A stretch of 64,000 nucleotides of DNA, taken from the NCBI GenBank assembly GCA_013297885.1, contig JAAFIR010000016.1, positions 38,145 through 102,144 of the forward strand, read 5' to 3'. A program made the position numbers and the translations under genes. The notes under the pieces were generated by a model that was not told the DNA's origin, ran no database searches, and saw only the letters and a list, made by a program, of their open reading frames with translations. Of the stretch, positions 9,921-19,303 are shown one piece after another (within the stretch, counting starts at the first letter, position 1; every line of letters begins with the position of its first letter). Source of the DNA: Leptospirales bacterium. GTDB lineage: Bacteria; Spirochaetota; Leptospiria; Leptospirales; Leptospiraceae.

Positions 9921-11072
9921 TTGTTTAGCAAGTTTTTAAAATTTATTTCTAGAAATATAGTTCGTTCAACATTTTTTTTTCTAAGCTTTGTCATAGTTAT
10001 AGTCTCGTTTTTTGTTTATAAAAAAATTCAAAATAGAACTAAACTTGATAAAAAAATTTCTTATGGTGAATCTGTAAATTTTTTAGTTGTTGCTGGTTCA
10101 GATTCTGAAAATTTATTTTCATTGTATATAGAATTATTTCCGAAGCAGAAAAAAATTGCTCTTTTTTATATAAATCCATATATTTCTATTGATGAAAAAA
10201 AAATAAAAGATGAAACTTTACCTTTTTTAAAAACAAAATTGGAATTCTTAATAGATAAAAATATCGAATATACATTTAGCATCAAAGAAAATGATTTTTA
10301 TAGAATTATTGATATACTTGGTGGAGTTGAAATCTTTCTAGACCCTTCAGTTTATAAACTGGATAAATCTTTAGTTGAAAATTTAGAGTCTAGATTTAAT
10401 TCTAAAGAATTAAAAAATTTCCTAAAACTAAAAGAGTCACCTACCCCATTAGATTATTTAGAAAGATTAACAAGGCAAGAAACAATTACTTTAACGGTAT
10501 TAGATTTAATTTATAATGAAAAAAAACAAATTCCAAAAGAATGGATTTATTTTTTTTATAATTTTTTTGATACAAACTTAAATGCTAATGAGATTTATTT
10601 TTTATTCACTTATTTAACTGAAAATAAATTTGCTACTTCAGTAACAGAAATGTCCTCTGAAATTACTGAAATAACTATCGGCAAAGAAAAAAAACTTGAA
10701 CTTAAAATTAAAAATGACAAAGTAAATATAGCTTATAATAAATTTATTTCAGATTTTAAATCTGATGATTTTGGTGATGGAGAATTTTCAAGAATTGAAA
10801 TTCTTAATGGTACTGAAACTGCTGGTTTAGCAAAAAGGGCAAAAAATTTTTTAAACGATAAAAGATTAAAAGTTTTAAGTACAGATAACTCTTCAATTGC
10901 AGGAGTTAAAGAATCAATCATAATTGATAAATCGGGAAATTCAGAGTATATAAGAAAAACTTCTGAATTTTTGGGAATAAAAAAAATTAGACATGCAATT
11001 CATAAAGAATCAGGTTTAGATGTAACTATTATTTTAGGAGAAGATTTTGAAATCAGAAAAGATAAAAAGTAA
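9921..11072 (+). CDS. LCP-like/LytR_C envelope protein, catalytic residues apparently lost
   Basis: 383 residues, with a TTG start at 9921 (weakly supported, no clear Shine-Dalgarno). A transmembrane helix lies near residues 15-32. The middle resembles an LCP (LytR-CpsA-Psr) domain: FLVVAGSDSENLF, a KIALFYINPYISI strand, and GGVEIFLDPSVY. The C-terminal part, starting RIEILNGTETAGLAKRAKNF, is a LytR_C domain. In working LCP enzymes the strand after the first motif carries an Arg-Asp pair (typically PRDT); here it reads NPYI, so the phosphotransferase centre seems absent. It overlaps rsfS by 26 bases, a pairing I recall from Leptospira. Probably a non-enzymatic envelope scaffold. Confidence 0.7.
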   Translation: MFSKFLKFISRNIVRSTFFFLSFVIVIVSFFVYKKIQNRTKLDKKISYGESVNFLVVAGSDSENLFSLYIELFPKQKKIALFYINPYISIDEKKIKDETLPFLKTKLEFLIDKNIEYTFSIKENDFYRIIDILGGVEIFLDPSVYKLDKSLVENLESRFNSKELKNFLKLKESPTPLDYLERLTRQETITLTVLDLIYNEKKQIPKEWIYFFYNFFDTNLNANEIYFLFTYLTENKFATSVTEMSSEITEITIGKEKKLELKIKNDKVNIAYNKFISDFKSDDFGDGEFSRIEILNGTETAGLAKRAKNFLNDKRLKVLSTDNSSIAGVKESIIIDKSGNSEYIRKTSEFLGIKKIRHAIHKESGLDVTIILGEDFEIRKDKK

Positions 11073-11502
11073 AAAGAAACTTAGCAGTTTAGACAAAGAG
11101 CTGGGTTTAAAAGAAACAAAACCTAAAACTAAAAGTTCCAAAAAAGATAATACTTCTGAAAGAAAAAAAATTATCAAAGATATAGTTAAAAGTCTGAATG
11201 AAAAAAAATGTGAAGATATCATCGCGCTGAATTTAGAAAATGTAAATTCTTATCTTTCTATTTTTGTTATTGCGACTGTTGCAACCAGCACCCAAGCAAA
11301 ATCTGTAGTAAGAGAATTAGAAAAAAAAACTAAACATCTCAAAATGGGAGCTGGAAGTTTAGAGAAAAAAAATTCTCCTGAAGAATCTGGTTGGGCAATT
11401 TTAGATTTAGGAGAAATCATTCTACATGTTATGACAAAAGAAGTTCGAGCATATTATGATTTAGATAAACTCTGGGGTGATGCAGAAAAAATAAAAATCT
11501 AA
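11047..11502 (+). CDS. rsfS: ribosomal silencing factor RsfS
   Basis: 151 residues. RsfS binds ribosomal protein uL14 on the 50S subunit and blocks subunit joining when nutrients are short. The conserved core runs from [18 protein letters not shown] through [11 protein letters not shown] and [17 protein letters not shown] to [14 protein letters not shown], all hallmarks of the DUF143/Iojap family. A Lys/Ser-rich N-terminal extension of ~38 residues precedes the core. The start is TTG at 11047, with AGGAG about 8 bases upstream inside the preceding gene. Its stop meets the convergent sufT gene, with a 4-base overlap. Confidence 0.93.
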   Translation: MKSEKIKSKKKLSSLDKELGLKETKPKTKSSKKDNTSERKKIIKDIVKSLNEKKCEDIIALNLENVNSYLSIFVIATVATSTQAKSVVRELEKKTKHLKMGAGSLEKKNSPEESGWAILDLGEIILHVMTKEVRAYYDLDKLWGDAEKIKI

Positions 11503-11819
11503 TCAAATATTCCAAGTTGCATTTTTGCATCTTCAGAAGCCATTAGTCTTGGATCCCATTTGGGATTCCATACTATTTCTACATTTGAATCTTTGACACC
11601 TTCAACTTTCATTGAGTTTGATAGAACTTGAGATTTTAAACTTGGACCTGCTGGGCATGCCATACTAGTAAAAGTCATTTTTATGTTTGCAATCCCTTCT
11701 TCATTTATTTTTATTTCATAAATTAAACCAAGATCTACAATTTTAATGTCTAGTTCTGGATCTTCAATTTCTGATAATGCTTCATAAATTGCTTTTTCTA
11801 AAATACTATTTAATTCCAT
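11499..11819 (-). CDS. MIP18/DUF59 family Fe-S assembly protein (SufT-like)
   Basis: 106 residues with [19 protein letters not shown], the core signature of the MIP18 (DUF59/PaaD/SufT) family, and Cys55 in TSMACPAGP, the family's conserved cysteine region. Such proteins help target or mature Fe-S clusters. It is the last gene of the minus-strand suf cluster, overlapping sufU by 14 bases. Context and sequence agree on a SufT-like maturation role. Confidence 0.88.
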   Translation of the reverse strand: MELNSILEKAIYEALSEIEDPELDIKIVDLGLIYEIKINEEGIANIKMTFTSMACPAGPSLKSQVLSNSMKVEGVKDSNVEIVWNPKWDPRLMASEDAKMQLGIFD

Positions 11820-12234
11820 TTTTTTCTCCTATAATAAATTTTTCTATAAAATGAAAAGGTAAAAGAACACATTCTTTTCTAGTTGGATATTCTTGAAATT
11901 TGTTTAAATAATCTAAATTGGATTTTGATTTTTCCGAGATAGAAAATTTTTTTTTAAAATTTTGAACAATACTAATTACAGTTTCAAAATCTTTACCTTG
12001 AATTTCTTCCAGTAAAATACTTGTGCTAACTTTTGAAATTGAACAAGACTCGGATTGAAAAAAAATTTTACTTAAAAAGTTATTTTGGTAATCTAAAAAA
12101 AAATGAATTTCATCACCACAAAGTCTATTTAAAATTTTATCTTCTTTTAAAAAACTTATTGGTTTTAAATTCCATTTTGAGTGATTAAGATGAGATAAAA
12201 AAAAATCATCTGCAAAATTATCTTTTAGCGACAT
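11806..12234 (-). CDS. sufU: SufU-type sulfur relay/scaffold protein
   Basis: 142 residues matching the IscU/SufU fold. Three ligand cysteines are in place: Cys39 in NRLCGDEI, Cys64 in SESCSIS and Cys122 in [10 protein letters not shown]. In SufU these bind zinc and accept persulfide sulfur from SufS. The sequence is more divergent than typical SufU (RLCGD where PLCGD is common, and LLPFH where TLAWH is usual). It overlaps sufS by 17 bases and sufT by 14, so it is translated as part of the suf operon. Confidence 0.87.
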   Translation of the reverse strand: MSLKDNFADDFFLSHLNHSKWNLKPISFLKEDKILNRLCGDEIHFFLDYQNNFLSKIFFQSESCSISKVSTSILLEEIQGKDFETVISIVQNFKKKFSISEKSKSNLDYLNKFQEYPTRKECVLLPFHFIEKFIIGEKNGIK

Positions 12235-13459
12235 TGGAAAAAATACCTATCACCTGTTTTAAACCTTCAATTAAAGCATCAACTTCTTCAACTGTGTTGT
12301 ACAAATAAAAACTAGCTCTACATGTTCCAAGTATTTCCATTTTTCTCATAAAGGGTTGGCAACAATGATGACCAACTCTTATCGCAATTCCTAATTCATC
12401 TAAAATTGAACCAACGTCATGATGATGAACAGATCCAACATTAAATGAAATTACACCACCTCTTTCATCTGTATTATTAGTTCCATAAAGTTTTATTACA
12501 TCCATTGATTTTAACTTTTCTAGAGCATAATTAACTAAACTAACTTCATGATCATGAATATTTTTCATTCCAACTTTATTTAAATAATCTATTGCTTCTG
12601 AAAATGCAATTACACCTGAAATATTTGGAGTCCCTGCTTCAAGTCTTGCAGGGAGTTCAGCGTAAGTTGAATAAGTATTGTGAACTTCGGAAATCATATC
12701 ACCACCACCCATCCAAGGGGGCATTTTTTCTAAAATTTCTTCTTTGCCATATAAAACACCAACTCCAGTTGGACCTAACATTTTATGTGCAGAAAAAACA
12801 TAAAAATCAACATCCAACTCTCTAACATTTGTTTTGATATGAGATGCACCTTGAGCACCATCAAGTAAAAATAAAGCACCCACATCGTGGGCTTTTTTTA
12901 TAATAGGTTTTATAGTATGAATTGTTCCTGTGGCATTAGACATTTGCGAGCAAACAACTAATTTTGTTTTATAATTAATTATATCATCTAAATTTTCTAA
13001 GTTTAAAGTTGAATCTTCATTTAATGGAACAAATTTTAATATAGCACCTTTTTCGTTAGCTAACATTTGCCATGGAACGATATTTGAATGGTGTTCTAGT
13101 TCATTTAAAACAATTTCATCTCCACGACTAATATTTTCTCTACCCCAAGTTTGTGCTACAAGATTAATGCTTTCAGTTGCGTTTCTAGTAAATATCACAA
13201 CTTTAGCACATTTAGCTCCTATAAACTCAGCAACTTTTATTCTTGTTTTTTCATAACACTCAGTTGCGTATTGAGACAAATAATAAATTCCCCGATGGAT
13301 ATTTGCATTTTCTTCTTGGTAGTATTTACCAATTGCATCAATTACTTGAAATGGTTTTTGAGAGCTTGCTGCTGAATCTAAAAAAACTAAATTTTTACCA
13401 TTCATTGTAGTATTTAGAATTGGAAAGTCGGTTCTTAATCTATATGGATCTAAACTCAT
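12218..13459 (-). CDS. sufS: cysteine desulfurase
   Basis: 413-residue PLP enzyme that takes sulfur from cysteine for Fe-S cluster assembly. The PLP-binding lysine is Lys226 in [11 protein letters not shown] and the persulfide-forming cysteine is Cys366 in RVGHHCCQP. Other conserved blocks include [33 protein letters not shown] and [10 protein letters not shown]. This is the group II (SufS) type. Its partner SufU is encoded just downstream and the Rieske protein upstream, with a 4-base overlap at the start. Confidence 0.96.
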   Translation of the reverse strand: MSLDPYRLRTDFPILNTTMNGKNLVFLDSAASSQKPFQVIDAIGKYYQEENANIHRGIYYLSQYATECYEKTRIKVAEFIGAKCAKVVIFTRNATESINLVAQTWGRENISRGDEIVLNELEHHSNIVPWQMLANEKGAILKFVPLNEDSTLNLENLDDIINYKTKLVVCSQMSNATGTIHTIKPIIKKAHDVGALFLLDGAQGASHIKTNVRELDVDFYVFSAHKMLGPTGVGVLYGKEEILEKMPPWMGGGDMISEVHNTYSTYAELPARLEAGTPNISGVIAFSEAIDYLNKVGMKNIHDHEVSLVNYALEKLKSMDVIKLYGTNNTDERGGVISFNVGSVHHHDVGSILDELGIAIRVGHHCCQPFMRKMEILGTCRASFYLYNTVEEVDALIEGLKQVIGIFSNVAKR

Positions 13460-13764
13460 TCTTCCTCCAGAATTATTTCAATAATATTTTCTTTTTCAAT
13501 GATTTTAAAAATCTTAATATTTTCTGTTGCCGGCATACAAAGAGCTTCACCAGTTTCTAAATTAAATTTTGCTTGGTGCCTTGGACACTCTATGCAAGAA
13601 TCAAAAATTTTACCATTTGAAATAGGTTCTCCATCATGAGTGCAAATATCTTCAAATGCAAAATATTTATTGTTCAGTTTCAAAATTGCAATGGAGGATT
13701 CGAGAGTGTTATAAATTTTAATCCCTGAGTTTAAATCTGATTTTAAAATTTGTATATTATTCAT
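13456..13764 (-). CDS. Rieske-type [2Fe-2S] ferredoxin
   Basis: 102 residues forming one Rieske domain. The two cluster motifs are CTH (Cys41, His43) and CPRH (Cys60, His63), with FNLETGEAL following. Small soluble Rieske ferredoxins of this kind resemble the NirD/dioxygenase-ferredoxin group. It sits inside the suf operon, overlapping sufD and sufS by 4 bases each, as in several suf operons of other phyla. An electron-supply role in cluster assembly is an inference from that position. Confidence 0.92.
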   Translation of the reverse strand: MNNIQILKSDLNSGIKIYNTLESSIAILKLNNKYFAFEDICTHDGEPISNGKIFDSCIECPRHQAKFNLETGEALCMPATENIKIFKIIEKENIIEIILEEE

Positions 13765-14924
13765 TTTTTTTGTTTACCAATTAATTCTAAAAGTATAACT
13801 TCTTTTAATTCTTCATCAGAAATCTTATCTAATATTTCTTTAATAAAACCCTCAATAATTAATTCTTTAGCTTCATTCTGATTTATTCCTCTAGATAGTA
13901 AATAAAATAATTGTTCATCATTTACTTCAGAAACTGTAGCACCATGTGAACACTTTACATCTTCAGAAAATACTTCTAATTTTGGCATTGACTCAGCTCT
14001 AGCTTTTTTGTTTAAACTTAAATTATGATTTACTTGGCTAGCTTCAACTTTTTTTGATTCAGATGGAATATGTAAATTTCCAGTGAATATATGATGAGAT
14101 TTATCGTTTACTAAAGTGCGGTATTTGATTGAAGAATTTGTTTGTGAAGCTAAATGATTTTCTTTAAATTCTAAATCATGAAATTCTGATCCATTTAAAC
14201 TTCCTACACCAAAAACAGAAATTTCTGAATTTTCTCCCTTTAATCTATTTTCAATTAGAGTTTTTCCTTTATAACCACTTAAATAATAGTGATTAAGTTT
14301 TAAGCTGGAATTTTTATTTTGTTCAGTGAATAAATTTCTAACATGGATATCTGTTTTTCCGAATGAAGCAATTTCAGTAAATTCAACACTAGAATTTTCC
14401 TCTATTTCAAGATAAGTAAAAGGTAAAACTAAACTTAAATCAGAATTTTGTGATTTTATTTTTTCAATAATTTCTAAAGATTTATTTTTCTCCACAGAAA
14501 GAATTGTCATTTTAAAAAAAGAATTTTTATTTGAATCAAATTTATCTTCAATCATCAAATTTTCAGAAATGTTTGGAAAATATGAAATTTGGTTTGATAA
14601 TGAAAACTGAAGAAGAGCAAAAAAATCATTTTTATACTCTCTTAATATATGTTTTAAATAGTATTCAAATTTTTTATCAATTTCTTGCTCTATATTAAAG
14701 TAACTAAATTCATTTTTAAGTAATTCTTTTAGATTTAAATTTCTTAGTGAAATTTTTCTCCAAGATTCCATTTCAGAATTTGGAAATTTTGATTGGAATA
14801 ATAATTCAAGTGCATCTAGTTGAAATTCTTTAGTTACTAAATCAATTGATTTGTTTTGAATAAATTCTTTTAGGTTTTCATAACTGAATGGAAGTAACTC
14901 AGAAATTTTTATGCTGTTACCCAT
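13761..14924 (-). CDS. sufD: Fe-S cluster assembly protein SufD
   Basis: 387 residues. The C-terminal half carries the SufB/SufD core: [49 protein letters not shown], and then [27 protein letters not shown]. Sequences of this type end with the histidine and acidic residues used at the SufB-SufD interface. The N-terminal helical part ([14 protein letters not shown]) fits SufD rather than SufB, as does the short length. It overlaps sufC by 16 bases. In the known complex SufB2C2 or SufBC2D, SufD pairs with SufB, which is not encoded nearby. Confidence 0.9.
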   Translation of the reverse strand: MGNSIKISELLPFSYENLKEFIQNKSIDLVTKEFQLDALELLFQSKFPNSEMESWRKISLRNLNLKELLKNEFSYFNIEQEIDKKFEYYLKHILREYKNDFFALLQFSLSNQISYFPNISENLMIEDKFDSNKNSFFKMTILSVEKNKSLEIIEKIKSQNSDLSLVLPFTYLEIEENSSVEFTEIASFGKTDIHVRNLFTEQNKNSSLKLNHYYLSGYKGKTLIENRLKGENSEISVFGVGSLNGSEFHDLEFKENHLASQTNSSIKYRTLVNDKSHHIFTGNLHIPSESKKVEASQVNHNLSLNKKARAESMPKLEVFSEDVKCSHGATVSEVNDEQLFYLLSRGINQNEAKELIIEGFIKEILDKISDEELKEVILLELIGKQKK

Positions 14925-15646
14925 TCATAACCTTGCTCTTCCAATTTAAATGCTAAAGATTTATCTCCACTTAACTGTATTTTTCCATCAATAAAAACAT
15001 GGATAAAATCAGGAACAATATAATTTAACATTCTTTGGTAATGAGTGATTAATAAAATTGCATTTTCAGAATTTTTATTTTTCAAAATTCCTTCACAAAC
15101 AGTTTTTAAAGCATCAATGTCAAGTCCAGAATCAGTTTCATCTAAAATAGAAAGTGCAGGTTTTAAAAAACTCATTTGCAAAATTTCATTTCTTTTTTTT
15201 TCACCACCAGAAAAACCATCATTAACATATCTAGCAACAAAAGAATCATCCATTTTTAATAACTTCATATTTTCTTTTAATTCTTTTTTAAATTCTTTTA
15301 TTGGAATATCTTTACCATTGACATTTTTTAAAATTGTTTTTAAAAAATTACCAACTGTGATTCCCGGTAAAGGAGTTGGGTATTGAAAAGATAAAAAGAT
15401 TCCTAATTTGGCCCTTTCATCTGTTTTTAATTCAAGGATAGATTTTTCTTTAAATAAAATATCTCCTCCTGTAATTTCGTAATTTGGGTGACCCATGATT
15501 ATATTAGATAAGGTACTTTTGCCTGAACCGTTTTTACCCATGATCGCATGTATTTCACCTGAGTTGATACATAGGTTGATTCCTTTAAGAATTTCTTTAC
15601 CATTAATATTGGCTTTCAAATCAACAATTTTTAAAATTTCAGACAA
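14909..15646 (-). CDS. sufC: Fe-S cluster assembly ATPase SufC
   Basis: 245-residue ABC-type ATPase that powers the SufBCD scaffold. Walker A GKNGSGKS is at residues 37-44, the signature [14 protein letters not shown] and Walker [13 protein letters not shown] follow, and [12 protein letters not shown] carries the switch histidine. These are standard SufC features. The start is TTG at 15646, chosen because TAGGAG lies 7 bases upstream. It is the first gene of the operon. The 100-base gap upstream presumably holds the promoter, but I see no convincing regulator site in it. Confidence 0.96.
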   Translation of the reverse strand: MSEILKIVDLKANINGKEILKGINLCINSGEIHAIMGKNGSGKSTLSNIIMGHPNYEITGGDILFKEKSILELKTDERAKLGIFLSFQYPTPLPGITVGNFLKTILKNVNGKDIPIKEFKKELKENMKLLKMDDSFVARYVNDGFSGGEKKRNEILQMSFLKPALSILDETDSGLDIDALKTVCEGILKNKNSENAILLITHYQRMLNYIVPDFIHVFIDGKIQLSGDKSLAFKLEEQGYEWVTA

Positions 15647-15746
15647 AATTAACTCCTATTAACCAAACTTCTAAATATTAGACTTTCTTCAAGAGAGAAG
15701 TATTTACTTTTTCTAACTTATACTTAAAGAGAAGAATTAAAAATAT

Positions 15747-17036
15747 TTAAGGCTCAAAATTTATTTTGGAAATAATTACAAATTGATTGTTTATTGAATA
15801 AGAGAATTGTATATATTTACATTGGTTTTCAATATCATATAAGACTTCTGAAAAGCTCCAATTCTTTTTGTGAAAATATGTTTCAGCTTTATGTTTAACA
15901 AAAAAAGGTTTCCAAGCAAAATTAAAATCTTTTAATTCATCTTTAATAAACCACTTTTTATCTTTTTTAAAATAAATTGGGCTTTGTTTATAACCATAAA
16001 AATCTGTTACAAATATTTCATAAGTAGAAATTGGTAATTTTTCAGTTATTTCATTGATTAATTGATTTAAACCAGATTTTGAAATTATTTTCCAATTAAT
16101 TTCTTTAAATAATTTTTCATAAGAATTAATGTAGGAATCAAGTAATTTTTGTTGTTCTATAAGTTCAATAAATCTCATTCCAGAGAATTTTTCTAAACTA
16201 CTTTTTAACTCTTCTGAATAAGTCGATTTATATTGAAAAGATGAATTTGCTTTAGAAAAGTAAAAACCTTGTAGAAGAGTTGCACCCATTTTAAATGCTA
16301 AATTTAATTCTTCTTCATTTTCAATTCCTTCAAATAGTAGTTCTGAACCTAGTTTTGCAGATAATTCTGCAAGTGAACTTAATACTTGTAAAAAAGAATT
16401 ACTATTTAAAGAACGCCTCATGATTTTTATATCAACTTTAATTATATCAGGATGGATATAACCAATTCTTTCTAAATTAGAAAACCCAGCACCAACATCA
16501 TCAATAGCAATTTTAAATCCATACTCTTTAAAAATGGTAATCATCGTTAAAAGTCTTTCTAAACTTCCTTTAAATTCTTCCTCTGTTATTTCAATTATAA
16601 TTTTATTTTGATTAACATTGTATTTTTCTACTAACTGGACTATATGAAATCGAATAGGTTCAAGAAGTTCTTCTTTATGTAAATTATCCAAAAGACTTGG
16701 CATCATATTAATAAATAATCTATTTTCAGAACTTGAATTTTTTAGGTGTTTAATTGCTTTATCACGAATAATTCTGTCGATTTGAATTCTTTCAGTTAAA
16801 CTCACATTTTCATCATGAAAAATTGCTCCAAGAGATTTTATTTCGTTTTTATCTGAAGTGTAATATCTTCCAAGGACTTCATATCCATAAATTTCTCGAG
16901 ATATTGTATTTAATATAGGTTGAAAATGAGGTATAAAATTTTCGTCAGTTAATGAAACACCTTTTAAATGTTGAAAACTTTTAAACATACTTATTAGAGT
17001 ATAATTTTTCAATTTTTGGTAAACGATTAATTTCAC
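15747..17036 (-). CDS. EAL-domain cyclic-di-GMP phosphodiesterase with YkuI-like C-terminal domain
   Basis: 429 residues. The EAL domain uses EVLGR in place of the usual EALLR, then LFINMMPS (metal Asn), IIIEITEEEF, KIAIDDVGAGFSNL (DDxGxG for DDFGTG), DIIKVDIKIM, and ELLFEGIENEEEL. The metal and catalytic positions appear kept, so hydrolysis of c-di-GMP to pGpG is likely. After a helical linker, a C-terminal domain (from ~residue 290) with YEIFVTDFYGYKQSPIY looks like the PAS/Cache-like domain seen in YkuI. The start could be at 17036 or at the Met at 16988; neither has a strong Shine-Dalgarno sequence. It is divergent from the HDOD gene by 83 bases. Confidence 0.85.
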   Translation of the reverse strand: MKLIVYQKLKNYTLISMFKSFQHLKGVSLTDENFIPHFQPILNTISREIYGYEVLGRYYTSDKNEIKSLGAIFHDENVSLTERIQIDRIIRDKAIKHLKNSSSENRLFINMMPSLLDNLHKEELLEPIRFHIVQLVEKYNVNQNKIIIEITEEEFKGSLERLLTMITIFKEYGFKIAIDDVGAGFSNLERIGYIHPDIIKVDIKIMRRSLNSNSFLQVLSSLAELSAKLGSELLFEGIENEEELNLAFKMGATLLQGFYFSKANSSFQYKSTYSEELKSSLEKFSGMRFIELIEQQKLLDSYINSYEKLFKEINWKIISKSGLNQLINEITEKLPISTYEIFVTDFYGYKQSPIYFKKDKKWFIKDELKDFNFAWKPFFVKHKAETYFHKKNWSFSEVLYDIENQCKYIQFSYSINNQFVIISKINFEP

Positions 17037-17119
17037 TATTTACTCTAGAAAATTAATTTTTGAATTGCAGTTTGCATAGGGATTCTGAATAAGTAAAACT
17101 ACACTAAGTTTGCAGATAA

Positions 17120-18598
17120 ATGATTAATTTAAGAGAAATAGTTAACTCAAGTAATACAATTGAGTATCGTTACAATTATATTGATGAACAAGATTTAAGA
17201 TATATTTTTGCTACATTAAATCATATTTCTAATAAATTACAAAAGTCTTATTTATCAGAATATGTTTTTGTAATTTTAAAAGAAATGTTAATTAATTCTA
17301 TCCGTGCTTGTGCAAAAAGACATTATTTTAAAATAAATCATTTAGATATTAATTCTGAAAAGGATTATGAAATTGGAATTGAAAATTTTAAAGATGAAGT
17401 TATTTTAAATTGGTCTGAGAAAAAAGACTTTTTGAAAGATAGTGAATACTATGTAAAATTAAATTTTTTTTATGATGAAGATAATTTAAAAATTTTAATT
17501 ATTAATAATGTAAACCTATTAAAAATTGAAGAAAATAGAATTCAAACAAGATTAGAAGCAGCAAATAAATTTAATACTATTTTAGAAGCATTTCAAGATT
17601 TTTCTGATACTCAAGAATCAGCTGGTCTTGGAATTGTGATGGTTATTTTATTACTTAGAAATTTGGGTCTTACTAAAGAAAATTTAAAAATCTATTCCGA
17701 AAATAATCAAACAATTACAGAGATTAATTTTCCAAATAATATTTTTGAAAAAGAAATTATTTCAGAAGTTAAAGATAAAATTATTTCAAATATCCAAATG
17801 CTCCCTTCTTTACCAGATTCTTTAAGAAAAATTATGGATATTTGTAAATCAGAAAATTTAGAAATGATTAAACTTGCATCTGAAATTGAAAAAAATCCTT
17901 CACTAAGTGCTGATCTATTAAAATTATCCAACTCAACAAGTTTCATAACTAGAGTTACAGTTAAAAATATTTTACAAGCTACAAAAATTGTTGGCTCAAA
18001 TAATATCTTAAGTATGTTATATGCTGTTAGTTCTTATAAATTAATGAAAGAAAAATATCCCAAAATGGAAAAAGAATGGGAACATGCAAATAAAACTTCA
18101 ATCTTTGCATCTAAAATTGCCCGTGAAAATAATTTTTCAAAATTTGCTGAAGTTATTGCTGTGGGTGGACTTTTACATGATGTAGGGAAAATTTTACTTT
18201 TATCTATTGAGTCTGATTTAATGAAAAAAATTTCAATTTTATTAAAAAATAAAAATATTGAATCTTCTAAAGTTTTGGAGGAAAGTTTTATTGGAATTTC
18301 TCACACTGAAATAGGTAGAATGCTTGCGACAAAATGGAATTATCCTGAAGAATTAATTGAGATGATAAATTTTCATCACACTCCATCGATCTCCAATGAA
18401 AAATTTAGAACTCATGTTGAAATAGTTTATCTCGCAAATGTTTTTGCTAATTATGATAAAATTACAAATAATTTATTAATCTATGATATTGAAATATTAC
18501 ACAAATATGGAATTTCGAATCATAATGAATTTCTTGAAAAACATGTACAACTAGAAAAGTTTTACCTTGCCAATAAATCAAACCCAATTTTTGATTAA
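17120..18598 (+). CDS. histidine-kinase-like ATPase domain fused to HDOD domain
   Basis: 492 residues in two parts. Residues ~40-205 resemble a GHKL ATPase fold: FVILKEMLINSIRACAKR fits the N box and ESAGLGIVMVILLLRNLGL fits the G2/lid region. The G1 box is degraded (IINNVN instead of DxGxG). Residues ~215-420 are an HDOD domain: IQMLPSLPDSLRKIMDIC, IEKNPSLSADLLKLSNS and VGGLLHDVGKILLLS. HDOD domains are signalling modules without proven activity in most cases. The gene is divergent from an EAL protein, which suggests a shared signalling context. No N-terminal sensor or membrane segment is seen. Confidence 0.75.
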   Translation: MINLREIVNSSNTIEYRYNYIDEQDLRYIFATLNHISNKLQKSYLSEYVFVILKEMLINSIRACAKRHYFKINHLDINSEKDYEIGIENFKDEVILNWSEKKDFLKDSEYYVKLNFFYDEDNLKILIINNVNLLKIEENRIQTRLEAANKFNTILEAFQDFSDTQESAGLGIVMVILLLRNLGLTKENLKIYSENNQTITEINFPNNIFEKEIISEVKDKIISNIQMLPSLPDSLRKIMDICKSENLEMIKLASEIEKNPSLSADLLKLSNSTSFITRVTVKNILQATKIVGSNNILSMLYAVSSYKLMKEKYPKMEKEWEHANKTSIFASKIARENNFSKFAEVIAVGGLLHDVGKILLLSIESDLMKKISILLKNKNIESSKVLEESFIGISHTEIGRMLATKWNYPEELIEMINFHHTPSISNEKFRTHVEIVYLANVFANYDKITNNLLIYDIEILHKYGISNHNEFLEKHVQLEKFYLANKSNPIFD

Positions 18599-18618
18599 TT
18601 TTTTTATCAAGAGTTTTA

Positions 18619-18794
18619 GGGCGATTCCGTTTTTAAAAATAGAAGTTAAAATATAATTTTAAATCTATTGTATAATCAATAACTTCTATTTTCAAAAACT
18701 GACCGGGCTTTTTGCTCCAATCTTTTGAAATCTACTGATTTAATAGAAAATTTTTATTTTTAAACAAAAGGATTTCCGCATCAATCCCTATCGC
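18619..18794 (+). repeat. structured intergenic element, copy 3
   Basis: Begins GGGCGATTCC 20 bases after the stop of the HDOD gene. Arm 1 pairs AAAAATAGAAGTTA with AACTTCTATTTTCAAAAA around an AT-rich loop. The centre is GACCGGGCTTTTTGCT. Arm 2 pairs CCAATCTTTTG with CAAAAGGATT. It ends TCAATCCCTATCGC. It fills the gap between the HDOD gene and the convergent HD gene. Confidence 0.78.
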
Positions 18795-18824
18795 TTTAAT
18801 TGAGTTGAAAAATAGGATTTGTTT

Positions 18825-19256
18825 TTATAATAAATTTTTCAGCTCTTCATATGCTTTTAAATATTTAGTTAGTCTTTTAGTTTCGTATTCACCAATTTTT
18901 GAAAGACGTTTTATATCCATATTATCTTCAAGATCATTTAGTTTCACCCTAATTGCTAGAGGATTTTTTTTAATTCGATTGATAAATTCTTCGTAAGGTT
19001 CCCCTTCGGAAGTTTTTGTGAGACATTTTAGTGCATCCAAAATTTTTTCTGGAATTCCTGCTTTTTTTAAATCTTCAAAAGTATATTTTGAATCTTCAAC
19101 GACATCATGTAATATTCCTGTAATTTTTTCTTCATCATTTTTTCCTCTTAACCCAACTCTTATCACATGAAAAATATAGGTTTCACCATTTTTATCAAAT
19201 TGATTTTTATGTGCATCAATTGCAATTTCAACTGCTTTGTTTAAAATTTCTTTCAT
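18825..19256 (-). CDS. HD-domain (p)ppGpp hydrolase-like protein
   Basis: 143 residues forming a single RelA/SpoT-type HD domain. AHKNQF (His16), the second ligand His30, GILHDVVEDS (His50-Asp51, Glu54) and KLNDLEDNMD match the metal site and nearby motif of small alarmone hydrolases (Mesh1/SAH type). No synthetase or TGS domain is present. It may remove 3'-phosphates from alarmones or act as a general HD phosphohydrolase. It is transcribed alone, divergent from the phosphatase gene that follows. Confidence 0.82.
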   Translation of the reverse strand: MKEILNKAVEIAIDAHKNQFDKNGETYIFHVIRVGLRGKNDEEKITGILHDVVEDSKYTFEDLKKAGIPEKILDALKCLTKTSEGEPYEEFINRIKKNPLAIRVKLNDLEDNMDIKRLSKIGEYETKRLTKYLKAYEELKNLL

Positions 19257-19303
19257 ATTAAAACCTTACTTGACAATTTATTTTGAACTAGGAAATTATA
19301 GAA

